A stretch of 29,899 nt of DNA from JAOAHC01 sp964593045 (GTDB taxonomy: Bacteria > Bacillota > Clostridia > TANB77 > CAG-465): assembly GCA_964593045.1 (NCBI GenBank), contig CAZQJQ010000015.1, forward strand, positions 1 through 29,899, written 5' to 3'. Both the position numbers and the translations under genes were made by a program. Shown in pieces: positions 22,789 through 29,899 of this stretch. Position 1 is the stretch's first letter. Each line of letters opens with the position of its first letter. The notes beneath the pieces were generated by a model. It was not told where the DNA came from. It worked only from the letters and a program-made list of their open reading frames with translations, and ran no database searches.

Positions 22789-24963
22789 TTATTTTGCTCT
22801 TTTAACTTCAAATACACTATCAACTTTTTTTATTTCTTTTATAACTTTTTGAAGTTCATCTGCACTAGATATGTTAATACTTATATCTAGATCAATCTCT
22901 TTATTAATTTTTTTCTTTGAATTCATTTCTACTACATCAACTTTTATTTCTTTTAGTTTTGCAAGTATATCAGAAAGTATAGCATTTCTATCATTAGCTT
23001 TAATATGTATATCTGCTGTATAATTTGAATCTAGTTTATCTTTCCATCTTACATTAATTTTTCTATTTTTTATATCTAAATTTTTAAGATTTATACAATC
23101 TGATCTATGTATTGACACACCCTTTCCAAATGTAATATATCCTACTATTTCATCTCCAGGTATTGGGTTACAACATTTAGCATATTTTACCAAGCAATTT
23201 TTTATTCCTTCTACTATAACTCCCTCATCTTTTTTTACAACTTTATTTTTATTTTTTTCTATTTTTTCTTTTGCTATATCTTCTATATTTACATTAATGC
23301 TTTTTTCATATTCTTCTATTAGTTTACGTATTACTTTTACATGAGAGACACTTCCAAACCCTATGTTTTCATAACATTCTTCTAATGAATTAAATCCTGT
23401 TCTTTTTAACATTTTTTGAAGGTACTCTTCTTTTAATAACTCATCTTTTATTCCTTTATGTTTTTTTAATTCTTTTTCAAATAGTTCTCTACCTTTTTGA
23501 ATATTTGATTCCTTGCCTTGTTTTTTTAAAAATGATGTTATTTTATTTCTTGCACTAGATGTTTTTACCATTTTAAGCCAATCTATATTAGGGCCTTTTG
23601 CATTTGAAGATGTAATTACTTCGACTACATCAGTGTTATTTAATTTAGTACCAATTGGAACAATTTTACTATTTATTTTTGCTCCTACCATCTTTTCAGC
23701 TACACCTTGATGTATACTATATGCAAAATCAATAGGTGTAGAATCCTTTGGTAATGCTTTAATATCACCTTTTGGAGTAAATACAAAGACCTCTTCACCA
23801 AATAACTCTATTTTCAAATTTTTCAAACTTTTGGGATCATCTGGACTCTGCTCAAGTTCAAGTGCTTGTCTTAACCATACTAATTTTTTATCTGTGTCTG
23901 TCATTTTTACATTTTTTTCTTTGTAAAGAAAATGAGCAGCAATACCATAATCAGCTACTTTATGCATATCCCATGTTCTTATTTGAATTTCAAATGGTTT
24001 TCCACCTTCACCAAAAACAGTTGTATGAAGTGATTGATACATATTTGTTTTAGGAACAGCAATATAGTCCTTAAATCTTCCAGGCATAGGTTTATACATT
24101 TCATGTACGACACCAAGTGATGTATAACAGTCTTTTATAGAAGAAACAATTATTCTAATTGCAAGTAAATCAAATAAATCATCAACATCACAATTTTTTT
24201 CTTTCATTTTCTTGTATATGCTATAGAAATGCTTTGGTCTTCCATAGATTGTAGCTTCTACTCCATTTTCATTTAATCTTTCTTTTATTTCTTCAATTCT
24301 TTTTTCAATATATTCTTTTCTTTCTTCTTTTTTAGCATCAATTGCTTTTTTTATGCTTTGATATTCAAGTGGATATTCTATTCTAAATGATATATCTTCT
24401 AATTCTGATTTTATATGTGATATACCAAGTCTATGTGCAATTGGTGCATATATTTCAAGTGTTTCTTTAGCTTTTATTTTTTGCATATTTTCATCTAATT
24501 CGTTAATTCTTCTCATGTTATATAGTCTATCAGCAAGTTTTACTATTACTACTCTTATATCTTTTGCAACACCCATAAACATATTTCTTAGTTTTTCAGC
24601 TTCTAACTTATCTTGATTTTTATAATTTAAATAACATAGTTTATGTGCGTCTTTTACTATATCTGCGACTTCTTTTGAAAATTTTTGTTTTATTTTAGTA
24701 TAATCATAATCTTCAAACTTCGGAGCTTCATGAAGTATTGCAGAATACACTGAAACATCATCCATGTTAAGAGAAGCTACTTCAATCGCCACACCTATTG
24801 CATGCTCATATACTGTTTTTTGATTATATCTTTTTTTATCTTTATATAATTTTTTAGCATGTTCTAAAACTTCATTTAATTTTTCTTTATCATATGAAAT
24901 TTTATGCTCATCTAAAATAGCAATCAAGTTTTCTTTTGTTTCTAACACTTCATCATGTGCCAT
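22789..24963 (-). CDS. relA: Rel-family (p)ppGpp synthetase with degraded HD hydrolase domain
   Basis: Rel makes the stringent-response alarmone (p)ppGpp and usually also hydrolyses it. The 724-aa protein has the full layout: N-terminal HD domain, synthetase (GRPKHFYSIYKKM at about 241-253; RFKDYIA at 296-302; YQSLHTTV), TGS (FTPKGDIKALP), the cysteine domain (KCCNPIPGDEIVG) and a C-terminal ACT domain. The synthetase carries the RxKD motif of bifunctional enzymes. The hydrolase motif is altered: instead of HDxxED it reads His78-Glu79, then ED at 84-85, two residues further on, and the upstream SGEPYxxHP stretch has diverged. Asp145 (LADRL) remains. The ATG at 24963 has AGGAGG upstream. Confidence 0.95.
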   Translation of the reverse strand: MAHDEVLETKENLIAILDEHKISYDKEKLNEVLEHAKKLYKDKKRYNQKTVYEHAIGVAIEVASLNMDDVSVYSAILHEAPKFEDYDYTKIKQKFSKEVADIVKDAHKLCYLNYKNQDKLEAEKLRNMFMGVAKDIRVVIVKLADRLYNMRRINELDENMQKIKAKETLEIYAPIAHRLGISHIKSELEDISFRIEYPLEYQSIKKAIDAKKEERKEYIEKRIEEIKERLNENGVEATIYGRPKHFYSIYKKMKEKNCDVDDLFDLLAIRIIVSSIKDCYTSLGVVHEMYKPMPGRFKDYIAVPKTNMYQSLHTTVFGEGGKPFEIQIRTWDMHKVADYGIAAHFLYKEKNVKMTDTDKKLVWLRQALELEQSPDDPKSLKNLKIELFGEEVFVFTPKGDIKALPKDSTPIDFAYSIHQGVAEKMVGAKINSKIVPIGTKLNNTDVVEVITSSNAKGPNIDWLKMVKTSSARNKITSFLKKQGKESNIQKGRELFEKELKKHKGIKDELLKEEYLQKMLKRTGFNSLEECYENIGFGSVSHVKVIRKLIEEYEKSINVNIEDIAKEKIEKNKNKVVKKDEGVIVEGIKNCLVKYAKCCNPIPGDEIVGYITFGKGVSIHRSDCINLKNLDIKNRKINVRWKDKLDSNYTADIHIKANDRNAILSDILAKLKEIKVDVVEMNSKKKINKEIDLDISINISSADELQKVIKEIKKVDSVFEVKRAK

Positions 24964-24989
24964 ACAAACACCTCCTCTATGCTAGCCTA

Positions 24990-26675
24990 CTAAACACTTT
25001 TTTTAAAATCTTGGATTATAATCTGGATTCTTTTTGGTGTACAATAGGTATTTACTGATAATGTTCCTATTATATCTATTTTATCGCCAATTTTTAATTC
25101 ATCTCTCCTATCTCCTTTAGAAAAGGCTATTGTATCTATCAAACTTAAGCCATCTGCTAGAGTAAGTTTTAGGTGTTTATCATCTTTTATTGTACTTATT
25201 GATTTTACTTTTAAACCCTTGTATAAAAAAAGTGGTATTTTATTACCTTGGCCATTAGGTTTTAATACTTCTATATCTCTTAATGTATATTTATTTAAGT
25301 CTTGCTTTGTTATATAATCATCAATATCAATTATTTGTTCTATTTTACCATGTGTCATTTGTTCTACTACTGACTCAAATTTTTGTTTAAATTCTTCAAA
25401 TTTTTCAACTTTTATACTAAGACCTGCTGCAAGTTCATGACCACCAAATTGTTCTATAGTATCAGAACATTTTGTAAGGCTATCATATAACGAAAACCCT
25501 AATTGACATCTACCTGAACCCCTTGCTTCCTCTCCTTCTATTGTAAGAAGGATAATAGGTTTTGAATACATAGCTACAAGTCTTGATGCCACTATACCTA
25601 TAACTCCATGATGCCAATCTTTAGACATTAATACTATTGAATTTTTATTTGCTAGATTTTTCTTTTCTATTATATTAATAGCTTCATCAAAAATTTCTTT
25701 TTCTACATCTTGCCTATTTCTATTTTGAAGTTCTAATATATTTGCCAAACGATTTGCCTCTTCATCAGTTTCTGAAAGAAGTAATTCAACAGCAATATCC
25801 GCACTTCCCATTCTACCACATGCATTAATTCTTGGTGCTATTAAAAATGATATTGAAATAGAGTCAATATCTTTTAAGCCAGATATTCTAAACAATGCTT
25901 TTAAGCCCCTATTTTCAGTGATTTTCATTTTTATTAATCCATATTTTGCAATAACTCTATTTTCATCTACTAGTGGAACTATATCAGATATAGTTCCAAG
26001 TGCAACAATATCTATATATTTTAAATAACTGTCTTTATCTAAGTTATACTTAATAGCAAGAGCAGTTATACATTTAAATGCCATTCCAACACCAGCATGC
26101 ATATTAAAACCAAAACTATCATCTTTTCTTTTAGTATTTACAACTGCATAAGCATTAGGAAGCAATTCAGAACATTCATGATGATCAGTAATACATACAT
26201 CTATTCCTAAACTGTTTGCATATTCTACCTCATCTATTGCAGTTATTCCACAATCTACTGTAATTATAACAGAAGCAGAGGACTCCTTTATTTTTTTTAT
26301 TGCCTCTTTATTTAAGCCATAACCTTCCTCTAAACGATCAGGTAAATAATAATCAACTATTGCATTTAATCCAGTTAAAAATTTATACATTATAGTTATA
26401 CTAGTTACACCATCTACATCATAATCACCATATATAACAATTTTTTCCTTGTTATCAATAGCACGTGATATTCTATCTACAAATTTATCCATATCCTTTA
26501 TCATATATGGATCCTTTAAATCATCAAGTGTTGCATTTAAAAAATATCCTATATCTTCAAAAGCTATATCTCTTGCAATAATTAATTTTGCAAGTAACCT
26601 AGATATTCCATATTCTTTACATACTTTGTCCACATATTCATCATCATATTTTTTTACATTCCATATTTTTTGCAT
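24990..26675 (-). CDS. recJ: Single-stranded-DNA-specific exonuclease RecJ
   Basis: RecJ is a 5'-3' single-strand exonuclease used in recombination, mismatch and excision repair. The 561-aa protein has the DHH-family metal motifs DYDVDG (84-89), ITVDCG and DHHE, plus the DHHA1 motif GGHELAAGLS and a C-terminal OB fold. The length is close to the E. coli form and lacks the C-terminal extension of Bacillus RecJ. The ATG at 26675 follows AAAAGGAG. A weak promoter lies upstream (26704-26733). It is followed 26 bp later by the Rel gene, an arrangement common in Clostridia. Confidence 0.97.
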   Translation of the reverse strand: MQKIWNVKKYDDEYVDKVCKEYGISRLLAKLIIARDIAFEDIGYFLNATLDDLKDPYMIKDMDKFVDRISRAIDNKEKIVIYGDYDVDGVTSITIMYKFLTGLNAIVDYYLPDRLEEGYGLNKEAIKKIKESSASVIITVDCGITAIDEVEYANSLGIDVCITDHHECSELLPNAYAVVNTKRKDDSFGFNMHAGVGMAFKCITALAIKYNLDKDSYLKYIDIVALGTISDIVPLVDENRVIAKYGLIKMKITENRGLKALFRISGLKDIDSISISFLIAPRINACGRMGSADIAVELLLSETDEEANRLANILELQNRNRQDVEKEIFDEAINIIEKKNLANKNSIVLMSKDWHHGVIGIVASRLVAMYSKPIILLTIEGEEARGSGRCQLGFSLYDSLTKCSDTIEQFGGHELAAGLSIKVEKFEEFKQKFESVVEQMTHGKIEQIIDIDDYITKQDLNKYTLRDIEVLKPNGQGNKIPLFLYKGLKVKSISTIKDDKHLKLTLADGLSLIDTIAFSKGDRRDELKIGDKIDIIGTLSVNTYCTPKRIQIIIQDFKKSV

Positions 26676-26703
26676 ACCCTTCTCCTTTTAGTATCTATTA
26701 TTA

Positions 26704-26733
26704 TATATATATTTTACTACAAAAATTTGTAAA
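26704..26733 (-). promoter_or_regulatory. Possible recJ promoter
   Basis: On the minus strand TTTACA (26728-26733), 18 bp, TATATA (26704-26709). The region is AT-only, so the call is weak. Confidence 0.35.
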
Positions 26734-26761
26734 TTAAAAGTAAATTTAAATAAAAAGAAAT

Positions 26762-26792
26762 AAAAAAGAAAAGCAGTAGGAAGACTACCGCT
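26762..26792 (-). terminator. Terminator of the O-antigen polymerase-like gene
   Basis: On the minus strand AGCGGTAG pairs with CTACTGCT (one G-U wobble) around a 5-nt loop and is followed by TTTCTTTTTT. The fold is weaker on the plus strand (an A-C mismatch), so it acts mainly on the minus strand. Confidence 0.85.
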
Positions 26793-26798
26793 ATATTT

Positions 26799-28550
26799 TT
26801 ACTTTTCTTTTTTAGTAATACACGCAGTTAATATTGCAAATATTACTAGCATTAACATATATGAAAAATTAAGTTCTGCTATGCTATGAACTACATATAT
26901 TATATATATCAATTTTATTAAATTGTTTTTTGAAATATATATTGTTATACAAATAATTGCAATTATACTAAATCCACCAATTATTCCTGATTCAACAAAT
27001 ATTTGTAAAAAAGAATTATGTACCTGTGTTGAAGTATATTGTATATCTTGTACAGATTTATATAAATTACTAAATCCATTTCCGCCTACCCCTATAATAG
27101 GACTTAATTTAATAATTTTTATTGCATCTTGTATATATATAATTCTAGCATTAATACTATCTGAACCATGTAATAAATTAACAATTCTAAAAACAAACTC
27201 ACTTGGTAACATTAAATACTGCACAATCTTTTCTTTTCCATTTAAAAACACTTTATCTATATTAAGAGTTCCACTTACAACCTCAAATTGGATTATAAGT
27301 CTTAGAGTATTATCTTTTTTAGCAAAGGTATAATTAAACTCATCCATATTTGAAAGATCACTACTAGTAAGTTTTGTTAAAAATTCACGGTCAAAATTTT
27401 TATCTTCAAGATATATATATATGTTATACTCACTAGTACTGTTATCACCAACTTTTAAAGTAATTGTATTTTCACCAGACTCTAATCCATAAATTTCTCT
27501 TTGAACTTTTTCCGTAGAAATATTTTCAGAAATCTGTAAAGGCTTTGAAAAATTAAAAGCTACCATACAATATATAATAGTACAAGCAATAACACTAAAA
27601 ATTAATATATATTTAATTTTTTTACTTCTTCTCCTTAATTTTAAATTGCTTACAAAATTAATAACATACACATTTACATATGAAAGTAAATATGATATAC
27701 CAAAAAATATAGCAAACAAATAATAAATATTAGGAGATGATTTTAACAAATAATTTGAAGTCAAAGTTGTATATAATATATCAATTAAAACAATATGTAT
27801 AATTGTCACTAAAAATTTTCTTTTATTATCTATTTTAATATAATATATAACATTACTAATGATCATAAATAACAATATACTTCTAGTTCCAGTAAGTATC
27901 ATACACGAAGACATTACATATATTAAAACAAAATAAAAATTCGATTTTTTACTTATTGAATCATTAAGATATTTCTGAAATAAAATAAAATAGGCAATAA
28001 AAAATATAACAGCAGTAGTATTAGCATACTGTATTGTACCAGATAATCTATCATAATAACCATGTAAATAACCCGAACTAAACTTATTTAAAAAACTTTC
28101 TAAAAGCCTAAGTGATAGGCCATCTAATCCAAGTAAAGCTTGAAAAAAAGCCACAATAACAATAGTATTTAAATAGTATCTCTTGTTATCTGACAAAGTT
28201 ATAGCAAAAAAAAGTATAGCTAAATTAACGTATCTTAAAGCCTCGTACATACTATCTAAAAAATTAGCTGCAGTTTTAAAAATAACAGGTAAAAAGTATG
28301 ACACAGCAAGAATTATATATAAAATATATATAACAAGGTCCTTTTTATCAATCTTAAACACACGATTATTTTTTTTAAAATCTATAGCTGATAACACAAT
28401 ATACATAATGCCTAAAAAAATAGTTGCAACATTAAACAAAAAAGAATCACTAGGATAAAATCCTCCCTTTTGAAACGAAAGTACAACTATTAAACTACAT
28501 ATTACAATATCAATATATTTTTTAAATTTAGAATATATTATATTTTCCAC
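26799..28550 (-). CDS. O-antigen ligase/polymerase-like (Wzy_C) membrane protein
   Basis: This 583-aa polytopic membrane protein has about ten or more hydrophobic segments. The family signature is visible: RLSGTIQYANTTA (168-180) and TGTRS (220-224) in the middle, and SPIIGVGGNGF with QVHNSFLQIFVESGIIGG (483-526), where the VHN-loop of O-antigen polymerases/ligases occurs. A long soluble segment, about 335-450, sits between helices; it is beta-rich and ends in GTLNIDKVFLNG, which looks like a carbohydrate-binding jelly-roll insertion. The start is GTG at 28550 after GGTGA. It probably acts in surface polysaccharide polymerisation or transfer, but no other glycan genes are nearby. It ends in its own terminator. 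Confidence 0.85.
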   Translation of the reverse strand: MENIIYSKFKKYIDIVICSLIVVLSFQKGGFYPSDSFLFNVATIFLGIMYIVLSAIDFKKNNRVFKIDKKDLVIYILYIILAVSYFLPVIFKTAANFLDSMYEALRYVNLAILFFAITLSDNKRYYLNTIVIVAFFQALLGLDGLSLRLLESFLNKFSSGYLHGYYDRLSGTIQYANTTAVIFFIAYFILFQKYLNDSISKKSNFYFVLIYVMSSCMILTGTRSILLFMIISNVIYYIKIDNKRKFLVTIIHIVLIDILYTTLTSNYLLKSSPNIYYLFAIFFGISYLLSYVNVYVINFVSNLKLRRRSKKIKYILIFSVIACTIIYCMVAFNFSKPLQISENISTEKVQREIYGLESGENTITLKVGDNSTSEYNIYIYLEDKNFDREFLTKLTSSDLSNMDEFNYTFAKKDNTLRLIIQFEVVSGTLNIDKVFLNGKEKIVQYLMLPSEFVFRIVNLLHGSDSINARIIYIQDAIKIIKLSPIIGVGGNGFSNLYKSVQDIQYTSTQVHNSFLQIFVESGIIGGFSIIAIICITIYISKNNLIKLIYIIYVVHSIAELNFSYMLMLVIFAILTACITKKEK

Positions 28551-28570
28551 ACAATCACCATATAAATTTA

Positions 28571-28602
28571 AAAGGATTTAAAGCATATGCTATAAATCCT
28601 TT
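28571..28602 (-). terminator. Hairpin terminator after tRNA-Arg
   Basis: A 10-bp arm AAAGGATTTA (28571-28580) pairs with 28593-28602. The inside is the palindrome AGCATATGCT. It lies 5 bp after the encoded CCA end of the tRNA. The trailing T-run is short on the minus strand. Confidence 0.6.
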
Positions 28603-28607
28603 AATGT

Positions 28608-28684
28608 TGGTGCCCTCGAGACGATTCGAACGTCCGACCCACAGCTTAGAAGGCTGTTGCTCTATCCAACTGAGCTACGAGAGC
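28608..28684 (-). tRNA. tRNA-Arg (anticodon UCU)
   Basis: The 77-nt gene includes an encoded CCA end. The acceptor stem GCTCTCG pairs with CGAGGGC; the D arm contains AGCTCAGTTGGATAGAGC; the anticodon stem ACAGC/GCTGT encloses the loop CTTCTAA with anticodon TCT, which reads AGA; the T arm has GTTCGAATC. All arms fold as expected. AGA is the favoured arginine codon in such AT-rich genomes. Confidence 0.97.
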
Positions 28685-28703
28685 AAATTTAACTTGCTTA
28701 TAA

Positions 28704-28732
28704 ATAATAACATAAAATATGATAAATTTCAA
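28704..28732 (-). promoter_or_regulatory. Promoter of tRNA-Arg
   Basis: On the minus strand TTGAAA (28727-28732), 17 bp, TATTAT (28704-28709), about 20 bp before the tRNA 5' end. The gene-free stretch 28685-29025 otherwise holds a 7-bp inverted repeat (28794-28800/28814-28820) and the end of the insertion sequence from 28839. Confidence 0.75.
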
Positions 28733-28838
28733 GAGTTTTATAAATATTTGCAAAAAATTGTATTAAAAATCTCTCACAGATATATAACCAAACTACAGTA
28801 ATGCTAAATACACTACTGTAATAGGTAAGCTAAAATTC

Positions 28839-29899
28839 GGCTCTTTGTCAATAGTGAGGGCAAATTTTTTTAAAAATTAACTATATTCATTGAAATTTAA
28901 GGTAAATCTTTAATTTTCAATGAATATTTATATATATAATAAAATATTGGCTTTTTGGGGCATGCTGAAGCACACTGTTTGATAAACAGTGTCTTTTCAA
29001 TGTAAATATTAATGTTTATATTATATTAACAACATACTAATATTCTGTTTGCAGCATTTGTAAAGTTGCCAAATCCATATGAAACTCTTTTTAATACCTT
29101 TATTGAATTATTATTCCCTTCAGTTTTTCCATTACCAAAACCTGTTATATAATAATTTTTAATATATTTATACCAGTGATAAATTGTTTTCTTAACACTC
29201 TTAAATTGTTTTATATTAACATTATTAAGAGAATTAACCCATTGTTTAAAGCTTTCTATTTTTAACTCTCTTGTTAAACATCTTTTTATGTCATAAAAAT
29301 CTTGAAGTATTTGGTATGATTCTTTTAATTCTTTAAAATGCCCAAATACCTTGTCCAATTTTGTATTTATTTTTTTCTTTATATTCTCCGTTTTTACAAC
29401 CATTTTTATCTGTTAAAAGATAGTTTTTTAATGATTTTAAATACTTTTTAATATCTCTTGATTCTTTAGAATTATCACTAGTATATTTACGCCATAACTC
29501 CAATCTTAAATCATCAACAGCCTTTGTAACTAATTTTGTTGTATGGAAGTAATCTACTGAAATTTTAGCATTTTTAAATGCTTCTATGAATATACGTTTA
29601 AACTGCATACTCATATCAATAACAACGTTTCTTACATCCTTTTTGTTATTAATTTTTGCTAAAAAATTTGAAATAGTAGTAGAATCTTTTATTAACAAAA
29701 TCGCTATTACTTTTCCAGTATCTAAGTTAGTTATCTGTATCTGATATTTTATTTTTTTCTGTTTATTATCTATATTTATTTTCATATTGCCTTTAAATTC
29801 ATCAATACCTATATTAGGTGGTAGTGATACTATATTGTTAAGCCTAAGTTCATGTACTCTAATACTAAACAACTTATTTATTAATCTATAATCCATGTT
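28839..29899 (-). mobile_element. Partial ISL3-family insertion sequence
   Basis: The element starts at 28839 with GGCTCTTTGTCAATAG, which resembles ISL3-family terminal repeats. It contains the C-terminal part of an ISL3 transposase on the minus strand and runs off the window. Between the end and the transposase lie two hairpins: 28886-28924 (10-bp stem TTCATTGAAA) and 28972-28992 (9-bp stem ACACTGTTT, loop GAT). These may block read-through transcription. The other end and the target duplication are outside the window. Confidence 0.85.
29026..29899 (-). pseudogene. ISL3-family transposase, frameshifted and cut by the window edge
   Basis: Two overlapping reading frames together give the C-terminal part of a DDE_Tnp_ISL3 transposase. 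The upstream frame (to 29333) holds IGIDEF (first catalytic Asp) and VVIDMS (second Asp), followed by DYFHTTKLVTKA. The downstream frame (from about 29403) holds GNGKTEGNNNSIKVLKR (catalytic Glu) and ends NRILVCC, the normal family end. The frames differ by +1, and removing one A from the A5 run in GATAAAAATGG near 29403-29407 would join them. This fits a one-base insertion. All three catalytic residues survive, but an intact protein needs frameshifting. The N-terminus lies beyond the window. Confidence 0.8.

Noticed and set aside
28604..28801. 65-aa plus-strand frame across the tRNA region
   Set aside because: Its first part is the complement of tRNA-Arg; such frames are a common false call over tRNA genes.
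28794..28820. 7-bp inverted repeat TACAGTA/TACTGTA near the insertion sequence, considered as an IS end or CRISPR-like repeat
   Set aside because: It is a single short repeat with a 13-nt loop, outside the recognisable ISL3 end at 28839. No repeat-spacer array exists in the window.

Overview
The window looks like a chromosomal segment of a very AT-rich, spore-forming member of the Bacillota, most likely class Clostridia. The reasons are the extreme A+T bias, strong GGAGG-type ribosome binding sites, the hrcA-grpE-dnaK-dnaJ heat-shock operon behind a CIRCE operator, a dipicolinate synthase A subunit (a spore-core gene), QueH-type queuosine synthesis, and a GAAC-N4-GTTC LexA-type box of the Gram-positive kind. 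Species cannot be named from the sequence alone.

Nearly everything is transcribed on the minus strand, right to left. From the right edge: a partial, frameshifted ISL3-family insertion sequence (28839 to the window end); tRNA-Arg(UCU) with its own promoter; an O-antigen polymerase/ligase-like membrane protein ending in a clear terminator; then recJ, a Rel-family (p)ppGpp synthetase, a metallo-beta-lactamase-fold hydrolase and ung. To the left of a plus-strand island come queA-tgt, a cardiolipin synthase, a patatin-like lipase, dpaA-folD, a small coiled-coil protein, hrcA-grpE-dnaK-dnaJ, two tiny paralogous proteins, rsmE, xth, ruvB, queH, a membrane-anchored protein and a second patatin-like lipase.

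The exception is the plus-strand island at about 18.1-21.4 kb. It holds two small multi-pass membrane proteins behind a strong promoter and a perfect 18-bp palindrome, then a separately promoted double-AAA+ Clp ATPase with a divergent N-domain, an acidic linker and a VGF ClpP-docking-type loop. It is bounded by its own terminators and sits inverted between housekeeping genes. It is the best candidate here for an undescribed system.

Functional threads are queuosine tRNA modification (queA, tgt, queH), DNA repair and recombination (ruvB, xth, ung, recJ, with a LexA-type box upstream of rsmE-xth-ruvB), protein quality control (hrcA operon and the Clp island), phospholipid metabolism (cardiolipin synthase and two patatins) and sporulation (dpaA). 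Other notable points are three genes whose ribosome binding site lies in a perfect upstream inverted repeat (dpaA, cls, first patatin), a Rel enzyme with a degraded HD hydrolase motif, and two small paralogs where prmA is often found.
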